The notes below the pieces were generated by a model. The model ran no database searches. It was not told the DNA's origin and was given only the letters and a program-made list of their open reading frames with translations. From Tritrichomonas foetus (lineage: Eukaryota > Parabasalia > Tritrichomonadida > Tritrichomonadidae), in NCBI GenBank assembly GCA_001839685.1, contig MLAK01000931.1, positions 1 to 45,486 on the forward strand: a DNA stretch of 45,486 nucleotides, written 5' to 3'. Shown here piece after piece: positions 27,801-37,500 of this stretch. Made by a program: the position numbers and the translations under genes. Each line of letters begins with the position of its first letter. Positions within the stretch are counted from its first letter, which is position 1.

Positions 27801-28220
27801 GATATTTTCAATAACATTTCTATATTCACGTTCAAGACCAGCTCGAACTGTTTTAAATGCAACCCTCAAACTCAAAGTTGAAACATCTCTCCAGCAAAAA
27901 ACTTTGGAGGGAATAGATTCATCATCTTGCACACTTGTTTCAGAAGCAAAATCTTCTGTTATTTTAGCAATCACATGAACAGACGGAAATTTTGTAGATA
28001 TTTGACGTGTGATTACAGGTTTATCAGTATGGAGGGAAAGATATCTTTCCGGAAAAGGTTTCCATTTAGTAGAAGATTCTGATTCTATTAAATTGTCAAG
28101 ATGTTCTTTCCAGCTGAGATTGGTGTTTTGCATATTTTCTTTGTCATGCTTATATTTATGCAAAAAGTTAATGCACCATTCATTAATTCTTTTCAAAGTT
28201 AAATAACGAGACAAAATCAT
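24882..28220 (-). CDS. RPTOR: Raptor-like TORC1 subunit (caspase-like domain, HEAT repeats, WD40)
   Basis: 1,112 residues with the Raptor domain order. The N-terminal caspase-like region (about 105-290) ends in highly diagnostic strings: PAIFIFDCPNA (Asp233-Cys234) and LPFAPHLPYDLFTSCLLTP. An armadillo/HEAT region follows, opening with LFEQVFRRDPLVAKMFYHFIFACRMM and TPVSYPALP...HPLWETFDLQVD, which mirror Raptor's [21 protein letters not shown] and TPVSSPRLP. The last ~340 residues are WD40-like (GLLSCGDSDGIIH, then ADYN-type blades). In TORC1 this subunit presents substrates to TOR. It is shorter than human Raptor (1,335 residues), and the family's HYNGHG motif reads HIIDPS (His167 onward). 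It is convergent with the coiled-coil gene and divergent from the cyclase-like gene. I am confident about Raptor; TOR itself is not in this window. Confidence 0.9.
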   Translation of the reverse strand: MILSRYLTLKRINEWCINFLHKYKHDKENMQNTNLSWKEHLDNLIESESSTKWKPFPERYLSLHTDKPVITRQISTKFPSVHVIAKITEDFASETSVQDDESIPSKVFCWRDVSTLSLRVAFKTVRAGLEREYRNVIENISFDIKSFSSNDHSSNLPEMLPDYLIYHIIDPSLSQSQVTTRVSKLVSSYSNNKISSMKRTSSFCPTSIPSTIDSSSLTQFCESISRPAIFIFDCPNAIRLLNTLRVIKNKDFFILGASSGILPFAPHLPYDLFTSCLLTPARVALLIQTKSYEDLNCGVLSPIDIHDLITLIDNSSISEQILNCLEHSLDHFADRIALESLENNIPLFEQVFRRDPLVAKMFYHFIFACRMMKFVSSTPVSYPALPDMTKHPLWETFDLQVDRALYSLRKNKINSFSIDSLLGEQMMLLESWLSFPAAHREMPDELSSLAVLLDSTKYFERAIKFIAQFLSISATTTEKFLNTRAFPVLLAKIPKITSYNKETAADFSFSVAASILLSPSLRPEFDPYIYCWNDILLKEKDHDNDAITEQLIVSCFCCLLQFEGAILKMNCHSLDGLLNHTSARVRTLTHLLFKKMHIPLELPLKKVSDEDDPLCRAALVSRIAESINEENKVELFFDLILSLSDPFSLTREEAIIALGDVLRNETPSFFEAFSEYLKTFNEDQIRHPIVQLLSRELEILTYDPSKRVQNRFSDFLQYLLSLIQEKETKSSNNDKITTYNSNNAGANKICIDKSPLVNESEIGNENKKYNNGLESNLLAYCLSTIVHYTTEADDECNTIAHTPLSGKLIGIPAVSPSGLLSCGDSDGIIHCQTPNMTMQFDFFNQAFTSPLLKTRFDPLLAKRVQRRCVLSYEKFIDDEKLLAVSNTSQVIVIDTHSIDEPSCSFWMEQPDICDHVMTDYNYTTFKLISSSFGRSTVSIFDLEKQKKTLETRIERDTISCLQWMQPFSSLFFICQKNFSIYDERVCQVVTSALFRDPNDLVVGCNAANAMPMNIIIAKESGELSMIDLRIMREVTRKNTNKPIKMFDIHRQLPFGFGLVDNTAFSVSFDSGALSLEMKEFSVPIHSFALHMNEAACVVRTGSRATYLDIRLD

Positions 28221-29273
28221 ATTTATCTCAAGAAATAATTATTTCTTATTATTAAAACCTTTTCAAAAAATAAGATTACTTTTATTTGAGCATTTTTTGT
28301 ATGAGTTAAAAAAAATTGGGGTAAGAAAAGTTAAATATATCGAATCTAAATGATATATTATATGTTTCATGTGCTTTTTGTTCAATTCTAATGTTATTGA
28401 TATATTTCTCATGATAGGATTGTTTTGGAACCAAGAACCAACAATTTACTTTCAATTCGTAAAAAATGTATGAATCATTGTAAAAAGCGAAAACAATACT
28501 ATAAATTCAAGATTCAGTCCTGTAAAGAAAAATAAAAAATGGTTATTGAAAGAAATCAACCATTTGTAAATTAATGGAATTGGATAAATATCGTCTTACA
28601 AAGAGGGAACTGATATATTATATGAATATAAGATTAATATTTTATGAAAAACCAATCTTAATTGCTCATGCTCATAACGCAAAAAAGAGAAAAAAAATCC
28701 AAAGATGCCTGAAAATCGCATCTAAAGTAAAATGTTAATCAATTTACTTTACTTTTAAATTCTTGATCTTGAAAAAGCTAAGAAGCGAAAAGAAAGAGAT
28801 GAAAGAAGAAAAATGGATAAAAATCGATATTGAATAATTCACTTCAAAAAGTCAGTGTTTATTCACTTTTTGATTATACAACTTTTTCAAATAATTTACA
28901 TTGTCATGTCTTAATATCAAAAATAATGGCTTTACAGACTAATATTTATTTACATTTTCCTATTCGTGAAATTGATAGAACAGTGAAGATTTGAGGGAAT
29001 TGTTAGTATGGAGAAGGATAATTATTTAAAAATACCGAAAGATTTGATACATTTCAATATCAATTCAAACATTACAAATATTCAATCTGTAATCAAAATA
29101 TAAAAGAACTCATTTAAATCATCTATTAAATAACGTTTTTAATTTTTTAGAATTTCTGTAATTTTCATTCAAAAAACCAAAAAGGTATTTGGACAAAAAA
29201 AAAAGAATTGAAAAAGTTAACAAAGAATAGAAAACCCTTGAAATTTGAAACGATTTTGCCCCAAACGTGATTC
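28221..29273. other. Long AT-rich divergent intergenic region
   Basis: 1,053 bases between the divergent Raptor and cyclase-like genes, with no supportable gene or RNA. The string TGATATATTATATG occurs twice (near 28350 and 28610). An AAAAAGTTAAC string near 29211, also found before the kinase gene near 5475, lies about 60 bases before the cyclase-like ATG. AAACGAT follows closer to the ATG. I see no inverted repeat or mobile element here. Confidence 0.55.
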
Positions 29274-32200
29274 ATGCTTCCTTCTGCTTTTTCGACAACA
29301 GTTACGCAGAATTCGACTACAGCTGGATCAACAAAAGGATTTCTATCATTTTCTTCACAGTCTGTTATTGATTCTTCAAAAGGGCCGTCACTTTCAGAGA
29401 GAATTAAAAATAATTGTTTACATTTATCAGCAAATCTTCACCGATACAAAGGATTTGATGAGGCTTTCCATAATTTCGCCGTAGTATTTCGAATGATACA
29501 AAATTACTGCATTTGCTTGATGCCAGGCTGTACCGATTTTTGGAGATCCAATAACTCAACGTCATTTTTCGTTTACATTCTTGCAATTCCACTCCATCTT
29601 TGCTTCCTTCCAGGAAATGCCAGTTTCCACAGCTACTTTTCAATTGTTTTATTTTTATTTTTCTTGATATCTATCATTTTCATTATTTCAGTCATTCTTA
29701 GAAATCCGGAAGAATATTCTGCGTCCAATTCAATTATATTTTTTATATCACTTTACTGCTCAGTTCTGACTCCAATCTTGTCGATTTTTGTTTTCACATT
29801 ATTCGGAAATTTACTGAAAAGTTACATTTTTATGGGTGATCATTCAACTGAAGTTATTGCTGCTATTGTCTTAAGTGCGATAACTGCTGTTTTAGTTGTC
29901 ATGTCACATTACTTTTCATTCTATTTAATGCGAGGCACAGCAAATATTGACTTCAATGCAATTTATGTTCCATGGGCACCCTATATTAGTATTTATGCAC
30001 ATATTGAAATGGTATACTTAATTTTATCATTTCTCGAAGAATTTCTTCCATTAAATCAAACATGGTTCCAAGTTGCCTTTTCAATTTTTGCTTTACTCAT
30101 TTCAAATCCATTCACTATCATTTTCATGATCAGGCATCCAATTTTCCAAGACGTGAACGATATTGTTTATCTTTCCACTCAGCTCACTGTTAATATGATC
30201 ACTGTTATTTTAATGGATGTTCGATTGATTTCTGACAAACTTACACCAACTTTATTATTTGTCATTGTAATTATATCATTTGCATTATTTTTAATTACGT
30301 ACAAATTTATAATAAGGAGGCTTTTATTGAAATATACGAAATTGTTATATTCAGTCTACAAACAAAGCACACCTGTTTTACCACCAACTACACCTTTAGT
30401 TTTTACAACACCTTTATCTAATCAGGTTCCACTTTCTCATGAAGCTTATTCAGTTATGCAAGCCTTTTCATCTCTTGAAATAACTACTGTTCGTGAATTC
30501 TTAATCTTTATTTTTGTTGGTGCCATTGTTCGAATGCCTGCAATCAAAAACATCGATTTCATTAAATGGGGTTTGAATTATTTCTCAGATGTTAAAACAC
30601 TCATCATTTGTGCACAGATTTGCCAACACTTTGAAGACAATGGTCAAACACAAACAGTTTTAATTCAAAGATTAAGAGAAATTCCAGATTTATCTATTTT
30701 CTTAACACCAATTTTACATAATCTTGAACTTGATCACACTGATGTCATTTCTGATAAACCACTATTCTTGAAAATGCTTCAAAAGAAGGCCACTGGTGGC
30801 TTGGCACGATGCAGAAGATCACTGTCGCTTTTCTGGGGCTGTGTTTTGAAACATTCACAAAATACAATGAATGAGTCTCTTTGTAAATTGCGTGATTCAA
30901 TTTATGAGGCAAATTTACACTTTGATGAATTAATTCGATGTTATCCCGTTTCAATTGAAGCTATTGCGCTTTATTTAAACTTTTTAACCGAAGTGAAAGG
31001 TGAATATTTAAAATGTAATCAATACATTAATGATATGTCTGCAAAATTTATTGAAATGAAAAGTGATGCAATTGAAAATGATGATTCTATTGATGGAATT
31101 TCTTTACTTCTTCAGGATCCAAATAGACGCTTTTCACCTTACATTTCAAAGCTTTCACAATTTATGGAACAAGAAAGACAAGCGCATGAAAGCACAAACG
31201 GACCAATTATTGCAATTTGGACACTAGCTATCATTTCAAGTATTGCTTTAATTGTATGTATTCTTGTGATTATGATTAAAACATTAGTTTCATTTAATGT
31301 TTATCCAAGTCTTCTTATGATTGTTAATAGTTGCGATGATGTTATAATGAAAATATCTTCGTTGATTTTAGGTGCAAGAAGACTTTGTTTATTCTCAGCA
31401 GGTGGATTAACCGGAAACACAATTAATTTTGGTACTGGTGGCTCTGATACATCAATGTATGACTCACCTGAAGTTTTAATTCCTTGGTTACTTCAACAGG
31501 GTGATCATCTTCCACAACTTATTCTTAGATTTTATAAAAATGCAACAAATAATGCAGATTTGCTTCGTCTTCTGACCAAGAATGTAAAACCTCTCCTTAT
31601 TTTCAATACAACAATGAATGGCTCACTTAATTTTATATTTGATATGATGTGTATGTCATTAAGAAATATTGCTACAAATATTCCCTCATTGTTTGAAGAT
31701 ATTGAATATAAAAGAGCAGCACCAAAAGCTGATTTACAATTAATGCTTTATGAAAAAATGAAAATGTCATTCTTTGATGGACATTGGTCACCACACAGAA
31801 AATCATTAACAAACAGCTTAGAAAATCTACAAAAGCTAAAGAATGTTCTATTACCACCATCAACCTTAGAAAATTCATCGTCTGGAACAGATATGGAGCC
31901 AATTGAAAACTTTCATGCAGTTTGTAATTCATCTGAAATGAATTTGCTTGTCAATAATATTGAAATAACTGCTGAACTTAGTGATGATTTTGTTGATTCA
32001 TTTATTACTATTTCTTCACAGACTGTTGAAAGTTTGAGTAGCCTTCTTTATTATTCAATGATATTCTTCCCAATTGGTTATGTTTTTGTTTTTGGCGTAG
32101 CTCTTCTGATTGTTTGTATCTATATCAAAAAAGAAGCCAATTTCCGATTAACACTTTTCCTCTCACTTCCTGAACAAGTCGCTTCTGAAATCTTCAGAGC

Positions 32201-34337
32201 TGGAGGAGGTTCCTATGTCACTAAGAAGAAGATAGATAATCGAGAAAACGCAGGAAATCAAAGCGATTATGGAGCTGATGGAACAAATCAACCATCTGTT
32301 GAATTAATTAGTCCAGAAGTTGAACAAATGAAAGAAAAAGCGCTCACTATTGAAAGCCTGTATCAATTTTCTTCCACTAAAAATTTAATTACTGGCACTG
32401 GTTTGAAAGAATATGCTGCTTATGGTGTGGTTTATATTATAATTGCAGCTATTGCCATTTTCTGTTTAACATTTTATGCTAGATCGGTGAATAACACTTT
32501 TCACGCACGCTCAAACATGCTTTGTTATTCTGCACTTCGCTATTCGTCTGTTGCTTATGCTTCAATGTTCTTAGAAGAAGGTTTCTTCTCATCAAATATT
32601 TCAATGTTCAATTCTTCTGAAGTTTTACGGCTTTCTCAGAAGTTTTTGATACGTGCTGAATCAATTCATAGGGTTTTGACTTATGGATCAGATGATATTC
32701 AATTTGATTTCCGAGAATACTCGAATCTTAAGAATATGATCTTGAAAGATATTTCTATGGCTATTCCAGACACATTTCAACCTGAACCAGCTTATTCAAT
32801 GATGCAACATGATGGTTATAAATCATATTCATTTGATACATTTATGAGAATCTTCATTGAATCAACTCGCGGAATGATGGAAACATATCGAATTGATAAT
32901 GAATCATATCATATCAACGATAATTCATGGCAACATTATAATCACTTAATTGTCGGACACTTAATGAGTTCTCTTGAAAATGCTACGTTTTTCTATTTAG
33001 AAGGTGTTTCAAGTGTTATTGAAGAATCATTCATTGTTTCTCTTCTTATTTCTGTTGTTACATTAATTGTTTTGCTTCTTTTGTTTGTTGGTCCAATTTT
33101 AAGTTCTACTCTTGCCATTTCACGCTATTTCTCAACCACACTCCATGTTCTTTGTCAAGTTCCACCTGATGTTTTCAATCGATCCTTTTATATAAACAAA
33201 TGGCTTAAAGGTCAGATTTCTCGATCCAACTATAACCAATATGAAAACACCTTTATGAGAACCGTTTCTCAAGAACTTCAAGCAAGGATCATTGAGGAAT
33301 CACCAGAAAAAATGATTTTGTTCTCATCAACTGGTGAATATATTGAAACACATAGTTATGATGTTTCTCAACTTGAAGAGAAGACATTACCGAATATTTT
33401 ATCGCTTGCCATTGACACAAAAGACCAAAAAATTGTTGAAGAAGTAAAACATAATCTTGAAAAATTCCAAGAAGCCAAAGATCAAATTGATAATGTTGTT
33501 ATCGTTGCTAATTCTATTAAAGATACACCAATTAAGCTTACAGTGACTGGTATTACATCAGCTGATCTTTCATCTTCAATTTCCTCTGTTCAGAGATATT
33601 ATTCTTATATTGCTATCCTCATTAGAGATGTTACACAAGAAGCTAATGAAGAAGCATTGTTTGAACAAGAGAAAGAAAAAACACTTGGTCTCTTGAAACA
33701 AATAATTCCAACACAATTTGCCATCCGTATTCATGATGGTGAACGTAGAATTTCATTTTCTTCAGGTATTGGTTCAGTTATGTCTGTAATGATTGATCAT
33801 TATGAAGAATGTCTCGAAAAAGTTGATTTAAGTATGGTATCTGAAATTTTAATGAGTCTTAGAAAAGCAGTTGATCAAGCTCTGGTTGATTTTGACAACG
33901 TTTCAATGATTTCTATGACTGGTGGTGAATTTTTGTTTGTTGCAGGTCTCTTCAACGATGAGCAGAACGGTAGAACAGAAGCGATTGACACACTTCAATT
34001 TGCAGTTAAATTGAATTCTGCTATGATTGAAACATTCGAATCGTATCACTTAAATGCATCAATGAAATTTGGTATTTGCACAGGTGGCCCAATCTATTGC
34101 AAACTTATCATGGATGGAACACCTGTAAGTATCGTGTCAGGTGATCCTGTATCAATGGCTAAAATCATCAGAGATTACTGTAAATCAAAGCAACTCCTCC
34201 TTGAAAGAACAACTTATGAATGTTCTTACGGCTTGAATATTGATGCTCAACTTGTTGGCGAGTTTGATTTTCAAGGAAGGCATACTGCCTATTATTCACT
34301 TGTCCTTGACAAAAACACAACTATAGCTAATCAATAA
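29274..34337 (+). CDS. Polytopic membrane protein with degenerate class III cyclase-like domain
   Basis: 1,687 residues. A Ser/Thr-rich N-terminus is followed by a cluster of about seven or eight hydrophobic segments (roughly 98-347), a large soluble region (350-640), single membrane segments near 644-668, 929-952, 1046-1069 and 1251-1276, a PAS-like linker (about 1340-1460) and a C-terminal cyclase-fold domain (about 1470-1680). It aligns without gaps to the neighbouring cyclase-like protein across the first two metal/base sites. Every catalytic position is changed: Met1506 and Gly1551 replace the metal-binding aspartates, and Ser replaces the base-contacting Lys. Ile1620, Ser1627 and Ile1631 replace the Asp, Asn and Arg of the substrate site. 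It is therefore probably a pseudo-cyclase that senses or scaffolds at a membrane. It has an N-terminal extension of ~90 residues relative to the neighbour and is tail-to-tail with it. Confidence 0.88.
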   Translation: MLPSAFSTTVTQNSTTAGSTKGFLSFSSQSVIDSSKGPSLSERIKNNCLHLSANLHRYKGFDEAFHNFAVVFRMIQNYCICLMPGCTDFWRSNNSTSFFVYILAIPLHLCFLPGNASFHSYFSIVLFLFFLISIIFIISVILRNPEEYSASNSIIFFISLYCSVLTPILSIFVFTLFGNLLKSYIFMGDHSTEVIAAIVLSAITAVLVVMSHYFSFYLMRGTANIDFNAIYVPWAPYISIYAHIEMVYLILSFLEEFLPLNQTWFQVAFSIFALLISNPFTIIFMIRHPIFQDVNDIVYLSTQLTVNMITVILMDVRLISDKLTPTLLFVIVIISFALFLITYKFIIRRLLLKYTKLLYSVYKQSTPVLPPTTPLVFTTPLSNQVPLSHEAYSVMQAFSSLEITTVREFLIFIFVGAIVRMPAIKNIDFIKWGLNYFSDVKTLIICAQICQHFEDNGQTQTVLIQRLREIPDLSIFLTPILHNLELDHTDVISDKPLFLKMLQKKATGGLARCRRSLSLFWGCVLKHSQNTMNESLCKLRDSIYEANLHFDELIRCYPVSIEAIALYLNFLTEVKGEYLKCNQYINDMSAKFIEMKSDAIENDDSIDGISLLLQDPNRRFSPYISKLSQFMEQERQAHESTNGPIIAIWTLAIISSIALIVCILVIMIKTLVSFNVYPSLLMIVNSCDDVIMKISSLILGARRLCLFSAGGLTGNTINFGTGGSDTSMYDSPEVLIPWLLQQGDHLPQLILRFYKNATNNADLLRLLTKNVKPLLIFNTTMNGSLNFIFDMMCMSLRNIATNIPSLFEDIEYKRAAPKADLQLMLYEKMKMSFFDGHWSPHRKSLTNSLENLQKLKNVLLPPSTLENSSSGTDMEPIENFHAVCNSSEMNLLVNNIEITAELSDDFVDSFITISSQTVESLSSLLYYSMIFFPIGYVFVFGVALLIVCIYIKKEANFRLTLFLSLPEQVASEIFRAGGGSYVTKKKIDNRENAGNQSDYGADGTNQPSVELISPEVEQMKEKALTIESLYQFSSTKNLITGTGLKEYAAYGVVYIIIAAIAIFCLTFYARSVNNTFHARSNMLCYSALRYSSVAYASMFLEEGFFSSNISMFNSSEVLRLSQKFLIRAESIHRVLTYGSDDIQFDFREYSNLKNMILKDISMAIPDTFQPEPAYSMMQHDGYKSYSFDTFMRIFIESTRGMMETYRIDNESYHINDNSWQHYNHLIVGHLMSSLENATFFYLEGVSSVIEESFIVSLLISVVTLIVLLLLFVGPILSSTLAISRYFSTTLHVLCQVPPDVFNRSFYINKWLKGQISRSNYNQYENTFMRTVSQELQARIIEESPEKMILFSSTGEYIETHSYDVSQLEEKTLPNILSLAIDTKDQKIVEEVKHNLEKFQEAKDQIDNVVIVANSIKDTPIKLTVTGITSADLSSSISSVQRYYSYIAILIRDVTQEANEEALFEQEKEKTLGLLKQIIPTQFAIRIHDGERRISFSSGIGSVMSVMIDHYEECLEKVDLSMVSEILMSLRKAVDQALVDFDNVSMISMTGGEFLFVAGLFNDEQNGRTEAIDTLQFAVKLNSAMIETFESYHLNASMKFGICTGGPIYCKLIMDGTPVSIVSGDPVSMAKIIRDYCKSKQLLLERTTYECSYGLNIDAQLVGEFDFQGRHTAYYSLVLDKNTTIANQ

Positions 34338-34371
34338 TTATCTTAGTTTGTTTTGTGTGTTAATCATTAAT

Positions 34372-34402
34372 AATAAACTCATATTAATATTAATAGTTTA
34401 TT
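34372..34402. repeat. Short inverted repeat in the convergent 3' spacer
   Basis: AATAAACT (34372-34379) and AGTTTATT (34395-34402) are inverted copies around an AT-only centre, in the 242-bp spacer between the two convergent cyclase-like genes. It could provide AATAAA-type 3'-end signals on both strands. The call rests on position and sequence only. Confidence 0.35.
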
Positions 34403-34579
34403 GTGATTTTTCATGGTTTTTTTGTCCACTTTTACCTTATGTTATTCACGATTACATCTTTTAGAAACTCCATAGGCTAGCAATCATAATCATCTGAAAG
34501 TAAAAATTAAATAAACTAAATAAAAATATGCAAACACATGAAATAATAATTTATTACTAACAAAAAAATACATAGAAAA

Positions 34580-37500
34580 TCAAAATTCAAATAAAGAGGA
34601 CGATCTTCGATTTCTGTCAATTGTAATGATGTATGTTGATGCTTCACCTTTTCCTTTCAGCATGACGTGATCTCTCTTCCTCATGGTACACATTCCTTCA
34701 GGGAGAGCCCCTGCAGTTTCCTCAGAAATTTGAATTTCATTTGAACTTGCAGAAGTTTCAAGTCTTGCAGCAACATTTACCGCATCCCCGTACACATCGA
34801 ACAATGGCTTATCACGGCCAAGAATTCCTGCAATGATAGGGCCTCCTGTGTTGATTCCTATTTGCAATTGAATATTTGTTTGAGCGAGAATATTTCTTTT
34901 GTTCATCCATTTTAAGCATTTGAGTGCAAATTCAACCATTTCAACCTCATGAGGTTTCTCAGAAACTTCTTTGAAAAGACCACCTGCTGCCATGTAAGTT
35001 CCGTTTATAATTTTAATTTTAACTAATGATTTAAAGTAACTGATTTTCTTATCAAATACACTAACAATGATATCAAGAAGTTCCATAATTTCTGTATGTG
35101 TGTGAATTTTACACCATTGGTTGAAATTAATAATTCCAATAAATATGAATGTGGCTCTATCCACTTGGAAGTGTAAATCTTGGTTATTTGATAATAGCTT
35201 GGTCACCATAACCTTTGGCATAATTCGAAGAAGAAGAGACTCAACTTGGTGCTGCATGGATCGATACTCTTCATCTTGTTTTAAGAAATCAGTTCGATCT
35301 CGCAACATAACTGCAAAAGCAGGACTGTCTGTGTTTTCAGAGTCACTAATTTGAATCAATATTGTATTGACTGGTATTTTTGAGCCATCTTGTGCTAAAG
35401 CGAATAAATTAAATTCACGTGTGGGCAAGTTCTGGGTATTGTTGTCATTAATGAAATTTATTTGAGCAAAGAAATCTTCACTTTGTGTATCATTTACGTC
35501 AAATAATGATTTTAAGTCGGATCGAATTAATAAATCCCTTTTATATCCAAATAACTCAACAGTTGCCATATTTGCATCTTGAATCAATCGATTTGAATCA
35601 ATGACAATGATTGGATTGACAGAATGTTTGATAATATATCGACTTTGGAATCTTCCACTTCCAACCTTTTGGGATGAATGGCGTTTAAACGCCTCAATAA
35701 TATTGGCAGTTGATAAAAAGTAAGGGGATGGTAGGATTAACACCAAAGACTTCAGTGATTCGAATTCACATTTATAACTTTTTAGCTTGAATAAAATAAT
35801 ATGAAAGTAAATAATCAGAAGTATTGCTAAAATCAGCTTACTGGAATGTGAAAAAATAGTTCGAATGGTATTTAACTCTTGATGTTTGTCGAAATACCAT
35901 TCAGAAATTTGATTTGATAATCCGGTGATATTATTAAAAGCAAGCCAAACCATATTAAAGTAATTATCATCTAAACTAAATACAAACCATTTTTCTCCAT
36001 AAATTAAAGACTCGATCCTAACATTTTTAAGTTCAATTAAAAATTCATTGGCATCTTTGAAAAAGGTGTATCGTTTGTCTAAATAAGGTTTCAAATCGAT
36101 AAAATCATATGTATCTTCAAATTTAGCTATTAAATCTTCTTTATTTTCGAGTAAAGAAGTTGATATAGGAACCGCTGTATATAATGCTCGATTAGTATGT
36201 TCAATAACTTTATACGTATGTTGAATAATTATTTTTTGTAACAAGTGTGAAACATTATCCAAGTCAATTTCTAAAAAAAGAGTAGATTTAATTGGGTATT
36301 GATATAAAAACATAACAGTTAAAAATAGGATCAAAGTTATTACTGTTGCCAAAGGGAAAGAATTGAACTGCTTTTTTGGTTTTGGTAAAGGTATTAATTC
36401 ATTAGTTAGAATTAAACGGTCGGTTTCAGGTGATTCTACTTCATCTGGTGCCAAAAGGTTTGGATCTAGGTCAAATATTGAATTATCGACTTTATTTTGT
36501 ACTTGCAGCAGAGATTTTTGATATTTATCAAGATCACTACCATCCAATTCCGTAAAAACTGTCCAAAAACGTTTTCGTTCAATTAAAGCGGCAAATTCAA
36601 CATAGCAAAACCCAATAAATAAAAAAACAATAAGATAAACAGATAAAATGATAAAATCTCTCAGATGATTTTTCTGATATCGATCTATTGATAAAAAAGA
36701 ATAATCAAAAAATGATTCTTTTAAATTCAACAAAGGATCAAAACTAAATGAAATCTTTTGCATAAATTCATTCACAAATTGCAAATATTTAAATTGGCAT
36801 TTTCCTTTTGGTGCAGTTTCCGAAAGTTTATAAATTTGATTCATTAACATCTGCAAAGAAACATCAGCACCTTTAACTGGTGTTACAGTAAATTCATCAT
36901 AGGATTGAAGCTGAGTTTTATGATCAAAATTAATTGATCTCAATGCTTTGGTAATTAATTCTAAAGCAGTAATGATTTGGCCAACACCAGAATTAAATGG
37001 AATAATTACATGATTAAATAAATTTTCGAATTTTTTCGAATTCGAAGGTGTACAATCACTTAAAATGTCAGCCATTAAAACAAACAAGTTATATAAAGGG
37101 GCAAGTGCAAAAGTAGACAATTGAACAGAAGCAGATGAAACCATATCAGATATAACAAAAGCAATTGTTGATGGATCATAGTCATAGAAAATACAAACCA
37201 TAGCAATAATAAAAGTACATGCAAAAAATATTATTGATCCACGATACGCATTAGAAGTAACTTTTTGTAAAGCTCTTTGTGAATTAAAACGCTGTAGACC
37301 ATTTAGTTCACTTAATTTTGCAGATGATAAATTTACTGACAATCGAGAACGATAACCAGAATAACTAGAAGATGTCCTTTTCAGCCCATCTGTATTTTGA
37401 AGCCATGTTTGACTTTGTTCCATATCACCTCTTAATATATTAAAGTAAGTAGCAATTTCATGCGTGATTTGTGGGGAGTATGGAGCATGAACTAAAAAAA

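Noticed and set aside
5512..28220. Functional link between the AMPK-like kinase and Raptor in this window
   Set aside because: AMPK acts on Raptor in animals, but the genes are about 18 kb apart with six unrelated strand changes between them. Shared location alone is not evidence.
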